Positions 1 to 7,138 of a DNA stretch of 36,361 nucleotides are shown piece by piece. Source of the DNA: JAILLW01 sp045640905 (GTDB lineage: Bacteria > Bacillota > Clostridia > Lachnospirales > Lachnospiraceae). A model generated the notes under the pieces. The model was not told the DNA's origin and made no database searches. It saw only the letters and a program-made list of their open reading frames with translations. A program made the translations under genes and the position numbers. The DNA is taken from positions 1 through 36,361 of the forward strand of contig JAZUFW010000011.1 in the NCBI GenBank assembly GCA_045640905.1. The letters run 5' to 3'. Numbering within the stretch: position 1 is the first letter of the stretch; every line of letters begins with the position of its first letter.

Positions 1-1
1 A

Positions 2-94
2 CTTTACACCAGTGAATATGCCCCTGCATTCAAGTTCTATGAAAAAAACGGTTTTAAATTGGCGCAAGGTACCATTTGTATGTATAGCGAGTAA
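2..94 (+). CDS. GNAT-family acetyltransferase, C-terminal fragment cut by the window edge
   Basis: An open frame enters from the left edge and stops at TAA 92-94, giving 30 residues. They include PAFKFYEKNGFK, the usual last helix and strand of GNAT N-acetyltransferases (A..FYEKNGF). The start and catalytic core lie outside the window, so substrate and full length cannot be judged. Family assignment rests on this short C-terminal signature only. Confidence 0.6.
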   Translation, partial: LYTSEYAPAFKFYEKNGFKLAQGTICMYSE

Positions 95-110
95 AATTGA
101 TACTTTATAG

Positions 111-264
111 TGCTAACTCGCCATGCCGACAAAAGCCATTCGCAGAATGCTTCGCATTCTTGCTCATGTCGTTTGGCACCCTATGAATCTTTGTCTGAAT
201 ATGGTCGCTTGTGCGCATGCTCCCAGCGTCCAATTCATCCAAATCTTCGCATGGCTCGTTAGTG
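111..264. repeat. Structured non-coding stretch with imperfect terminal inverted repeats
   Basis: The ends, 111-126 and 249-264, are inverted repeats matching at 12 of 16 positions (CTAAC..GCCATGC against GCATGGC..GTTAG). Inside, AGAATGC-TTC-GCATTCT (144-160) is a clean hairpin, enclosed by CGACA 127-131 and TGTCG 167-171. No convincing reading frame with a ribosome site covers it. It could be a decayed miniature mobile element or a structured intergenic repeat. The rest of 95-354 holds only a weak TTGAAA (272-277) / TAAAAA (295-300) promoter-like pair. Confidence 0.35.
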
Positions 265-354
265 CGTCAACTTGAAACTTAATTGGTTCAAAGCTAAAAA
301 TTTACGGATGAACAGAAGGCATATCTGAAGGGCCTTAAGATGAAATAGTTTTTT

Positions 355-417
355 GGGACGGTCCTTTTGGCTTGTTTTGAGCCAAAGTACACAGGCATGT
401 GACAAAAGGACCGTCCC
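355..417. repeat. GGGACGGTCCTTTTG inverted-repeat element
   Basis: A perfect 15-bp inverted repeat, GGGACGGTCCTTTTG at 355-369 and CAAAAGGACCGTCCC at 403-417, is separated by 33 bases. The left arm also joins a competing hairpin, TTGGCT-N7-AGCCAA (367-385). GGGACGGT(T/C)C-type palindromes recur between genes in many Clostridia and are thought to be REP-like elements mobilised by IS200-type (Y1) transposases. No transposase is present here. The right arm abuts the G-rich ribosome binding site of the next gene. Confidence 0.65.
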
Positions 418-430
418 CAAGGGGGGTTGT

Positions 431-874
431 ATGACTCATAAAGAAAAAGCGATAGATTATTATAATAGAAAATTCCACTGCTCCCAAGCGGTTCTTGCAG
501 CTTTTGCTGACGAATGTGGTTTAACTGAGACGCAAGCATTGAAACTGGGGGCATGTTTGGGATCGGGCATGCGAAAAGGTGAAGTCTGTGGAGCTTGTAC
601 AGGAGCATTATTGGTTTTAGGTTCTTTATATGGTCAATGTAATCAGGATGATATTAAAAGCAGACTAATAGCAAATGAAGTTAATGAAAAAATGATGGAT
701 CGATTTGCTCAGGTGTGTGGATCTTATCTATGCAATGAATTGTTAGGATGTGATATTTCAACAAGTGACGGGGTTAAGTATGCTAAAGAAAATCGTTTAT
801 TCACGGAATTTTGCCCCAAGATGGTTGCTAACGCAGTGGATGTGTTAGAACAAATTATTAGTGAGCAGGGATAA
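431..874 (+). CDS. C_GCAxxG_C_C family (putative redox-active) protein
   Basis: The 147-residue protein matches the C_GCAxxG_C_C family (PF09719): CSQAV near residue 23, then GACLGSGMRKGEVCGACTGA, then C...YLC..LLGCD and a last FCPKMV. Cysteines and glycines fall where the family needs them. Members are small cytoplasmic proteins, often in anaerobes, thought to bind metal or do thiol redox chemistry; no reaction is established. The start is ATG 431 because AAGGGGGG (419-426) lies just upstream; the frame extends to TTG 353, but that part is the inverted repeat at 355-417. A terminator follows at 1028-1060. It may share a stress theme with the MarR regulator and flavoprotein downstream. Confidence 0.85.
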   Translation: MTHKEKAIDYYNRKFHCSQAVLAAFADECGLTETQALKLGACLGSGMRKGEVCGACTGALLVLGSLYGQCNQDDIKSRLIANEVNEKMMDRFAQVCGSYLCNELLGCDISTSDGVKYAKENRLFTEFCPKMVANAVDVLEQIISEQG

Positions 875-1027
875 GTATGATTAATCAATAATGATATTAA
901 CGCTCGAAAGAACTTTTTGCTTGCGTAGGAGGGTAAAAAGTCGAGAAAATGAAAAGTCCTTTTCGATATCATCAGCATGTCAGGTTTTGAGATAATGGAA
1001 TTACCGGCTTCGATATTTGAGTTTTTC

Positions 1028-1060
1028 AGAGTTCAGTGCACTATGCATTGGACTCTTTTT
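1028..1060 (+). terminator. Rho-independent terminator
   Basis: AGAGTTCAGTGCA (1028-1040) pairs with TGCATTGGACTCT (1044-1056) across a CTA loop and runs into TTTTT. It ends transcription from the C_GCAxxG_C_C gene before the marR promoter. Confidence 0.8.
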
Positions 1061-1076
1061 AGTTGACAAAAATAAC

Positions 1077-1107
1077 AGTTGACTTACGCAACTAATCGAT
1101 GTATTGT
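1077..1107 (+). promoter_or_regulatory. Promoter of the marR-type gene with a likely autoregulatory operator
   Basis: The 17-bp dyad AGTTGACTTACGCAACT (1077-1093) has the TTG-N7-CAA layout typical of MarR operators. It covers a TTGACT -35 (1079-1084), which is 17 bp from TATTGT (1102-1107). A better-looking TATAAT (1109-1114) has no good -35. A second AGTTGAC at 1061-1067 may be a half-site. The start codon is only about 15-20 bases downstream, so the leader is very short. Confidence 0.55.
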
Positions 1108-1128
1108 ATATAATCAGGAGGTGAGGCT

Positions 1129-1548
1129 ATGGATCAAGTGAAAATGTTTAGAGAGAATACGCGAAAGTTGGAAATGAATTTGGGAAGCATTAATAGAACT
1201 GATTGCTGTTGCCATGGAATTAGTGATACACAGTGTTTTGTCCTTGTAGAAATAGGACGTAAAGCTAATATTTCAGTGAAAGAGTTAGCGGAGATTTTGA
1301 GACTTGATAAGAGTGGCATCAGCAGGACGGTTGAGGAATTAGTTCAAAAGGGTTATGCAAAAAGGGAACCATCAAAAGAAGATCGAAGATATGTGGTTAT
1401 AAATCTTACGGATAAGGGCGTTGAAAGATTTAATAAGATAGAAAACGATATGGATCGGAGATTTAAATCTATTTTGGACAAAATACCGGAGGATAAGCGA
1501 AGTCAAGTAGTTGAATCCCTTCGGCTATACAACGAAGCATTTGAATGA
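1129..1548 (+). CDS. MarR-family transcriptional regulator with a cysteine cluster
   Basis: The 139-residue protein has the MarR winged-helix plan: helix 1, then the recognition region ISVKELAEILRLDKSGISRTV (about 48-68), the wing with K-REPSKEDRRYVVINLT (about 78-93), and a C-terminal dimer helix. The D..R wing signature is intact. A short stretch carries C26 C27 C28 H29 and C36, in the position where thiol- or metal-sensing MarR proteins place their ligand residues. This suggests, without proving, oxidant or soft-metal sensing. ATG 1129 follows AGGAGGTGAG at 1116-1125. The TTG-N7-CAA operator just upstream points to self-repression. The downstream flavoprotein, 85 bases on, is the natural target. 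Confidence 0.85.
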   Translation: MDQVKMFRENTRKLEMNLGSINRTDCCCHGISDTQCFVLVEIGRKANISVKELAEILRLDKSGISRTVEELVQKGYAKREPSKEDRRYVVINLTDKGVERFNKIENDMDRRFKSILDKIPEDKRSQVVESLRLYNEAFE

Positions 1549-1633
1549 TAAAGATAAACAATTATGAATCATACAGATAAAGCAGTTGAACACCGTAGTG
1601 ATAAATCTATTTGTACACAAGGAGGACAAAAGA

Positions 1634-2059
1634 ATGGAAGAAAAGAAAATATATGAATTATTAAACGCAAATTTGGGCTTTTATTTAGCGACAATGGATG
1701 GCAATCAACCACGAGTAAGAGGCATGATGCTATTTAGGGCGGATGAGAATGGAATTATATTTCACACAGCTTCAACAAAGGATGTTTTTAAGCAACTTCT
1801 GATTAATCCCAAAGCAGAAATGTGCTTTAACGCAAATGGAGTACAAATTCGTGTGACCGGTGAAATCGAGGTCAATACTGATGAAAAATTGCGTCAGGAG
1901 ATTTTTGAGCATCCGACAAGAAGGTTTTTACAGACATGGAAGGAGAAGGGCATTGATAACCTGCTTACCGTATTGGTAATGAAAAATTGTGAGGCTGTAA
2001 CATGGACAATGGAGACTAATTTTGCTGAGAAAACACCGATCAGTATATGCAATGGCTAA
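1634..2059 (+). CDS. Pyridoxamine 5'-phosphate oxidase-like flavin-binding protein
   Basis: The 141-residue protein fits the small single-domain PNPOx-like split-barrel proteins (PF01243-type). It starts with an IYELLNANLGFYLATMDG strand-turn, followed by PRVRGMMLFRADENGIIFHT, KDVFKQLLINPKAEMCFN and IRVTGEIEV. These proteins bind FMN, F420 or haem and usually reduce small molecules; the true pyridoxine enzyme is longer and is not claimed. ATG 1634 is chosen because AAGGAGG lies about 8 bases before it; the frame is open back to 1586 without a ribosome site. It lies 85 bases after the marR-type gene and probably shares its regulation. Confidence 0.8.
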   Translation: MEEKKIYELLNANLGFYLATMDGNQPRVRGMMLFRADENGIIFHTASTKDVFKQLLINPKAEMCFNANGVQIRVTGEIEVNTDEKLRQEIFEHPTRRFLQTWKEKGIDNLLTVLVMKNCEAVTWTMETNFAEKTPISICNG

Positions 2060-2145
2060 TCTGAATAACTCTATGTACTGCAAATGATGAAACAGCGGTA
2101 CAGGAATTGATAGAGGCAGACAATATGCAGATATTGAGAATTGTG

Positions 2146-2181
2146 TTGTCAAATGTATTGTCGTTGACAATTGTTCTTTTT
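2146..2181 (+). terminator. Possible weak terminator after the flavoprotein gene
   Basis: TTGTCAA (2146-2152) pairs with TTGACAA (2164-2170) over an 11-base loop; the flanks add further partial pairing and a run of T follows at 2177-2181. The inner ATTGTC-GTT-GACAAT could instead be an operator. Confidence 0.35.
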
Positions 2182-2259
2182 ATTAATTCACGCAAAAAAG
2201 CCGGCATGCGTAATATACAGGCCGACTTATAGAACTTTATGGGAGAAATGTGTTTTAAA

Positions 2260-2268
2260 TGCTATAAT
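2260..2268 (+). promoter_or_regulatory. Extended -10 promoter element upstream of the Xre gene
   Basis: TGCTATAAT gives a consensus extended -10. No good -35 is seen 17 bp upstream. It lies about 200 bases before the Xre start, so a long leader or the short frame at 2317 would come first. Confidence 0.4.
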
Positions 2269-2316
2269 GACTCTGATATAAGTTGGGTAATAAATATTTA
2301 TTTGTGGAGGAAAGAA

Positions 2317-2404
2317 ATGACCTCCCAATTCACAATTATGGTGATTGAAAAGCCTTTTAAAGGGTGATGTAAAGGAATTTTTACAGCGACTGAAGGCCTT
2401 GTAA
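2317..2404 (+). other. Short frame with good ribosome site, interrupted or frameshifted
   Basis: GGAGG at 2306-2310 precedes ATG 2317, which opens a 16-codon frame ending in TGA 2365-2367 (product begins MTSQFTIMVIEKPFKG). One base further along, the +1 frame continues as DVKEFLQRLKAL to TAA 2402-2404, so a 28-residue protein would result from a single frameshift. It could be a leader peptide, a broken small gene, or chance. Nothing else was recognised in 2060-2471. Confidence 0.25.
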
Positions 2405-2471
2405 AAGCCATTTTATAGACATCTCGATTCATTTTCGGATATATCTAAATCATGCAAAGGAGGTCGCAAAG

Positions 2472-2906
2472 ATGGAACTTTCGGAGAAATTGAAAGAAGC
2501 CAGGCAGAAAAGTGGCATGTCACAGGATCAGGTTGCTGAGAAAATCATGGTATCCCGTGTGACGGTTTCACATTGGGAAAACGGAAAGTCGTTGCCTGAT
2601 ATTGTCAGTTTGATAAGTCTCAGCGATCTCTACGGCATCAGTTTAGATGAATTGGTGAAAGGAGATTCGAAAATGACAGAAAAGGTAAAAAATGACGCAA
2701 AAGATGCTAGCAACAACAAGCGACTGATAGGAATAATCAGTATACTGGTTATAGCTGTTCTTACAGTGTATGGCATCAGTATGATAGTAGGCGGTGCATT
2801 CAGAGATTTTTGCGAAGGTGCTATTCGGTGGGTGCTGATAGCCATTGGCTTGGCCGCATCGCTGACATATCTTGGTCAAAAAGAGAACATTTCTGATAAA
2901 CAATAA
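2472..2906 (+). CDS. Xre-family regulator with C-terminal membrane segments
   Basis: The 144-residue protein has an N-terminal Xre/Cro helix-turn-helix (about 5-60: LKEARQKSGMSQDQVAEKI, VSRVTVSHWENGKSLPD). A short linker leads to two hydrophobic segments at about 84-107 and 117-134, then a polar tail. This plan, a DNA-binding head tethered to the membrane, is common in Firmicutes; ligands are mostly unknown. The start ATG 2472 follows AAAGGAGG at 2457-2464. The small gene at 2925 follows 18 bases later and probably belongs to the same transcript, so it may be part of the regulated function. No target can be named from sequence. Confidence 0.85.
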   Translation: MELSEKLKEARQKSGMSQDQVAEKIMVSRVTVSHWENGKSLPDIVSLISLSDLYGISLDELVKGDSKMTEKVKNDAKDASNNKRLIGIISILVIAVLTVYGISMIVGGAFRDFCEGAIRWVLIAIGLAASLTYLGQKENISDKQ

Positions 2907-2924
2907 TTTATTAAGGAGTTGTTG

Positions 2925-3224
2925 GTGAATTTATTTGGATTTTTCTTGAAATTACATAGTATCGGTAAAGAAACATGGATTGACACGACGGCTACATTTA
3001 CCGGCAGGAGGAATAAAGCTGCCTGCAGAACGAAAACAGGTTTTGGCGAACTTGACTATTATGAGTATGAGATAATTTATTTAGTCGGTGATAAAGAAAA
3101 AAGAGGCTTCTATTCTTTTTACCCGTTGCCGGATCCTGAAATAGAGGATATTAAAGGCAAAACCATGAAGATAAAATACAATAAAAAGAAACCGTATATA
3201 TTTGAAGGCGCGGAGCAAATATAA
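2925..3224 (+). CDS. Small basic protein, DUF3592-like at best
   Basis: This 99-residue protein is not firmly recognised. A short hydrophobic start (MNLFGFFLKL) is followed by a beta-rich body with ATFTGRRNKA, YYEYEIIYLVG and KTMKIKYNKKKPYIFE. That order (a conversion of a short input, then a V/I-x-Y-x-P tail) is reminiscent of DUF3592-type membrane-associated proteins, but the usual membrane helices are missing. GTG 2925 is preferred over TTG 2919 because AAGGAG ends at 2918, leaving 6 bases. It probably lies in one transcript with the Xre gene, 18 bases upstream. Confidence 0.55.
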   Translation: MNLFGFFLKLHSIGKETWIDTTATFTGRRNKAACRTKTGFGELDYYEYEIIYLVGDKEKRGFYSFYPLPDPEIEDIKGKTMKIKYNKKKPYIFEGAEQI

Positions 3225-3263
3225 AATAAGGAATGCGACAAAAGCATCTATGCAATCGAGGCA

Positions 3264-3281
3264 ATTCATTGTATAATGAAT
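3264..3281 (+). promoter_or_regulatory. Palindrome over the -10 of the OFA transporter gene
   Basis: TTCATT-GTAT-AATGAA (3265-3280) is a perfect dyad that contains TATAAT (3272-3277). A regulator bound here would block the promoter. The -35 is poor, which fits an activator-dependent or weak promoter. The nearest regulator gene is the upstream Xre protein, but a link is only inference. Confidence 0.45.
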
Positions 3282-3318
3282 AATTGTTGAAAAAATGCTT
3301 CGAAGGGAGATTATTAAT

Positions 3319-4635
3319 ATGAAATTACCTGAAAACAAATGGTTAAGGGGAGCTATTCCCGCACTTTTGTTGCACTGCAGTATCGGTACTGTTTACTGTT
3401 GGTCAACATTCTCCGGAGAAATAGCAAAGTACATCGGCTCTACACCCGGTAATGTAGGTTGGGCATTTTCTCTTGCAATCTTTTTCTTGGGTATGTCAGC
3501 TGCTTTCTTGGGTGACGTAGTCGAAAAAAATATTCACAAATCTTCATTGATTGCAACAATTTGCTTCACGGTCGGAATGATCGGAACCGGATTCGCAATC
3601 ATGATAAAATCTTTGCCGTTGATATTCCTTTTCTACGGATGCATCATGGGTATCGGCTTGGGAACAGGGTATCTTTCACCCGTTAAAACACTTATGCTGT
3701 GGTTTAAGGACAAGAAAGGTCTTGCAACAGGTCTTGCGGTTGCCGGTTTTGGTGCTGCTAAGGCTATAGCTACTCCGATAATGCAGGGAATATTGAATCA
3801 TTTTTCAGAGTTTGATGCAGAAGGTAATGTGGTTTCTACAAACCCTGCACCGATGTTCTTCATCATGGGTGGTGTCTACTTCGTAATGATGTTTGTCGGA
3901 CACTTGATGCTTAAGAAGCCTGCAGATTGGGTTGAACAGCATTCTGAGGGTGGACTTAAGGAATTCTTTGCAACACTTGCTTCAAACTTCAAGACATCTT
4001 TCGGCAACAAGACATTCGTCGGAATTTGGATTATGTTCTACATCAACATCACTTGCGGACTGGCTTTGATTTCACAGGAAAAGCAGATATTCACAGCTGT
4101 AGGCTTGAGCCTTGGCGTATGTGCTACCTTGGGTACTGTTACCGCTATCGCAAATGCAGCCGGCCGTTTGGGATTCTCTGCCTGGGCAGATACATTAAAG
4201 GATAGAAACACTATCTACAAATTGATTTTCATTCTTTCGATAGCATTTACAGGAGCAACAATCCTTACACAGGGAATTAAAAACGGAGCTTCCAATATGG
4301 CTCTTGCTGTTTTATGTGTTGCTTTGCTTATTATGGTTAATGCAGGATACGGCGGCGGCTTTTCAAATGTTCCTACATTGCTGTCAGACCACTTTGGAAT
4401 GGGCAAGATTTCATCCGTTCACGGAATGTGCCTTTCGGCTTGGGCTTTTGCCGGTCTTACGGGAAATCAGGTTGCAAACCTTATAGTAACCCACACGGGA
4501 ACAAAGGAAACCAGTAACAATCCGGTAGGATATCAAAACGTTTTGTTCTTTACGATAATCCTTTATGTGATTGCACTGATTGTATGTTGCCTGATGGTTC
4601 CGAAATTGAACAATAAAGAAAAGAAAGAAGCATAA
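3319..4635 (+). CDS. OFA-family major facilitator transporter (oxalate/formate antiporter-like)
   Basis: The 438-residue protein has about 12 hydrophobic segments and the OFA marks: a KWLRGAIPALLLHCSIGTVY first helix, WSTFSG after it, GIGLGTGYLSPVKTLMLWF in the fourth-fifth segment, and FKDKKGLATGLAVAGFG, the family's R/K-G-x-A-x-G loop. The founding member, OxlT, exchanges oxalate for formate; most relatives carry other small carboxylates, so the substrate is open. ATG 3319 is chosen for AAGGGAG at 3303-3309 rather than the upstream ATG 3295. It stands alone, with a dyad-covered promoter before and a strong terminator after. In a fermenter it may export or exchange a short-chain acid. Confidence 0.88.
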   Translation: MKLPENKWLRGAIPALLLHCSIGTVYCWSTFSGEIAKYIGSTPGNVGWAFSLAIFFLGMSAAFLGDVVEKNIHKSSLIATICFTVGMIGTGFAIMIKSLPLIFLFYGCIMGIGLGTGYLSPVKTLMLWFKDKKGLATGLAVAGFGAAKAIATPIMQGILNHFSEFDAEGNVVSTNPAPMFFIMGGVYFVMMFVGHLMLKKPADWVEQHSEGGLKEFFATLASNFKTSFGNKTFVGIWIMFYINITCGLALISQEKQIFTAVGLSLGVCATLGTVTAIANAAGRLGFSAWADTLKDRNTIYKLIFILSIAFTGATILTQGIKNGASNMALAVLCVALLIMVNAGYGGGFSNVPTLLSDHFGMGKISSVHGMCLSAWAFAGLTGNQVANLIVTHTGTKETSNNPVGYQNVLFFTIILYVIALIVCCLMVPKLNNKEKKEA

Positions 4636-4652
4636 AAAATACGCGAATTTTT

Positions 4653-4683
4653 GAGCGTCGGTTGTTTACCGACGCTCTTTTTT
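4653..4683 (+). terminator. Rho-independent terminator after the OFA transporter
   Basis: GAGCGTCGGT (4653-4662) pairs perfectly with ACCGACGCTC (4668-4677) over TGTTT, followed by six T. A TATAAT (4686-4691) for the next gene lies directly downstream. Confidence 0.92.
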
Positions 4684-4735
4684 GGTATAATAATATGTGC
4701 ACTTCCACATTTTTATGAAGGAGATTCAAAAGTCT

Positions 4736-7093
4736 ATGATTAGTTTCAGACCATATAAGCGAAGCGATGCAAAAACAATCGCATCTTGGATTTCTTCGGA
4801 AGAGGAATACTATAAATGGTGCGCCGGCATAATCAAAGGTTATCCTGTTACCGAACAGACTATCTTTGCGTTTGAACAGGGAATTGCGGATAATCACAGA
4901 GCTTTTTGGATGATGGCCTGCGAAGATGAAGTTCCGTTTGGCTTTATTCAAATCAGATATCCCGAAGAATCGTCGGAAGTGGTCAGATTGGGTTTTGTCA
5001 TTATTGATGACAAAAAGCGCGGAAAAGGCTATGGCAAAATAATGCTGAAAATGGCTATTCTGTATTCTTTTGAATGCCTTAATGCAGCAAAGATTACCCT
5101 CGGTGTTTATGAGAACAACATACGTGCATATAAAGCGTATGCTTCGGTAGGCTTTTCAAATACCAAGCAGTCCAGAACAGAGAGAATACTTGGCAAAGAC
5201 TGGATTTGCAATGAAATGGTTCTGTACAATTCCACGGTATCCGATGTTTTCGATGAAGACAGCATGCTGGAAGAAAGACTGGTTGCCAGCGCAATCAAAA
5301 ACAATTCGTTTTTGTATGCTTTTCAGCCGATTGTTTTCGCCAATACCGGAGAAATATATGCCTATGAAGCGTTGATGCGTGCTCAGGTTGAAGGAACCAA
5401 TGTTTCTCCTTCCGCCATTTTGAGTTTCGCTTCCAAAAACGGCAAATTATATGACATTGAAAAAGCCACTTTGTTTAATGTGCTTGAAAAGTATGAGCGT
5501 TTTCCCGAGGTTTTCGGTGATAAGAAGATATTTATTAATTCTATCCCCGGATTTCAGCTTAATGAAAAGGACTATGCGGATTTTAAACAAAGATTCAAAA
5601 AGCATTTCAAGAAGATTCTGATAGAAATAACGGAAATGACCGATTTGAAAGACAGCGAACTTGATTTGCTGCTAAAAAGAAGTGCCGAGGACGGATTCGG
5701 ACTGGCTATCGATGATTACGGAACAGGATATTCAAATACATCAAGTCTGCTGAAATATCTGCCGAACTGCGTTAAGCTGGACAGACTGCTTATTTCCAAT
5801 ATCAACGAAGATACCAAGAAACAGCATTTCGTAAAGGGAATGGTGGAATTCGCACATGCCAACGGCTTCAGAGCTTTGGCAGAAGGTGTTGAAACATCAG
5901 CCGAATTAAGAACGGTTATTGATATAGGAATAGATTTGATTCAGGGATATTACACAGCCAGACCTTCGTTTGAAGTTATTTCGGAAATCCCTTCGGAAAT
6001 CAGAGATGAAATAGTATCGGTTAATCATAAAACGCAGACTGCCGATACCAGAAAGATTTATGTGGTAACCGATCAGCATGAACTTCCGCTTATGCGTCTT
6101 TCATTGGAGCAGTACACGGGAATGCTGATTGCGACTGACCAATTGACTTTGGTCGGAAATACCAAATACTGTGCCGAGATGTCTATAAAGATAAAGGACG
6201 GATGCAGCTGTGAATTGACCATAGAGGATGTTTTCCTGGAAAGCATGATGCAGTTGCCGTGTATCGAACTCGGAAACAGATCAAAGCTTAAATTGATTGT
6301 TAAGGGTGAAAACAGATTAAGAAAGGTTGGTATTTTCGTTCCTTCCGATGCAGATTTGACTATTGAAGGGGACGGTAATCTGACGATTCGAGTGCAGGGT
6401 GTAAAGGCATACGGTATCGGAGCCGATTACGACAGCCACTTTGGAAATATTACGTATAACGGAACCGGTTCATTGGATATTTTGGTTGAAGCTGATGACG
6501 GAATCGGAATCGGAGGCGGAAGGTCTGACGGCAATAATGCTATCAAGGTTTTGAACGGTACGGTTAGAATCGAGCCGGCCTGCGGACGTTCTGTTGCCAT
6601 CGGATGTGCAGAGGATACGGTTCCGATTGAGGTTAAATCATCTAATGTTCATTTGGATTTAAAAACCGAACTGGGAATCGGAATCGGATGCGGCTCGGAT
6701 GAACAGAGGACTGTTATTGCGGATTCAAAAGTCAATATCATATGTGCAGGAACATGCATATGCGCTATCGGAAGCAATTCCGAGAAAGCTACTGCCGGAA
6801 CAATAGATATTCAGAAAACCGATCTTTCTGTTTTAGGAAACGGACAGAGATTGTATCTGGTCGGAGCAAAGACAGGTAAAATTAATGTTTTGATGACCAG
6901 ATCTTCCGTGAACTTAAAGGGAGAAGGAAATGAAGTCACAGGAATGGGTTCCGGAAGTGACGATGGTGTTATTACGATAGATCATTGTACGGTCGGAATA
7001 AAGATATCATCCGGCACGCCAAGAGCGTTCGGGGCAGCTACGTCTGATGTAAAGAGTATCAGCGGAGTGATGAGTACTTCCATCAACGAGTAA
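4736..7093 (+). CDS. GNAT acetyltransferase - EAL c-di-GMP phosphodiesterase - glycine-turn repeat fusion
   Basis: This 785-residue protein joins three parts. Residues 1-165 are a GNAT domain with acetyl-CoA loop RGKGYG (95-100). Residues 180-425 are an EAL domain with the residues needed for c-di-GMP cleavage: EAL 211-213, N268, E297, DD 326-327, K347, EGVE 383-386 and Q403. Residues 440-785 hold eight G-(I/F/M)-G-type turns spaced about 28-31 residues (near 560, 591, 622, 649, 678, 709, 737, 765), as in beta-solenoid, carbohydrate-binding-like domains. There is no signal peptide or membrane helix and no GGDEF domain, so it is probably cytoplasmic. ATG 4736 is chosen with AAGGAGA at 4718-4724; ATG 4715 is possible. 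TATAAT 4686-4691 lies upstream. What is acetylated, and what the repeats bind, is unknown. Confidence 0.85.
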   Translation: MISFRPYKRSDAKTIASWISSEEEYYKWCAGIIKGYPVTEQTIFAFEQGIADNHRAFWMMACEDEVPFGFIQIRYPEESSEVVRLGFVIIDDKKRGKGYGKIMLKMAILYSFECLNAAKITLGVYENNIRAYKAYASVGFSNTKQSRTERILGKDWICNEMVLYNSTVSDVFDEDSMLEERLVASAIKNNSFLYAFQPIVFANTGEIYAYEALMRAQVEGTNVSPSAILSFASKNGKLYDIEKATLFNVLEKYERFPEVFGDKKIFINSIPGFQLNEKDYADFKQRFKKHFKKILIEITEMTDLKDSELDLLLKRSAEDGFGLAIDDYGTGYSNTSSLLKYLPNCVKLDRLLISNINEDTKKQHFVKGMVEFAHANGFRALAEGVETSAELRTVIDIGIDLIQGYYTARPSFEVISEIPSEIRDEIVSVNHKTQTADTRKIYVVTDQHELPLMRLSLEQYTGMLIATDQLTLVGNTKYCAEMSIKIKDGCSCELTIEDVFLESMMQLPCIELGNRSKLKLIVKGENRLRKVGIFVPSDADLTIEGDGNLTIRVQGVKAYGIGADYDSHFGNITYNGTGSLDILVEADDGIGIGGGRSDGNNAIKVLNGTVRIEPACGRSVAIGCAEDTVPIEVKSSNVHLDLKTELGIGIGCGSDEQRTVIADSKVNIICAGTCICAIGSNSEKATAGTIDIQKTDLSVLGNGQRLYLVGAKTGKINVLMTRSSVNLKGEGNEVTGMGSGSDDGVITIDHCTVGIKISSGTPRAFGAATSDVKSISGVMSTSINE

Positions 7094-7138
7094 TTTTCGG
7101 CTGCTTCGAAAATAAAATATAAGAGATACATGTATATT

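Noticed and set aside
353..430. Upstream extension of the C_GCAxxG_C_C protein from TTG 353
   Set aside because: The added 26 residues would be encoded by the inverted repeat, and the strong ribosome site points to ATG 431.
957..1065. Possible short coding remnant (ISMSGFEIMELPASIFEFF) before marR
   Set aside because: No ribosome site, and its 3' half is the terminator hairpin at 1028-1060. Chance frame.
2353..2367. Slippery T-TTT-AAA in the short frame at 2317
   Set aside because: A -1 slip there gives AGG GTG ATG TAA and ends at once; only a +1 shift would extend the product. Not convincing as a recoding signal.
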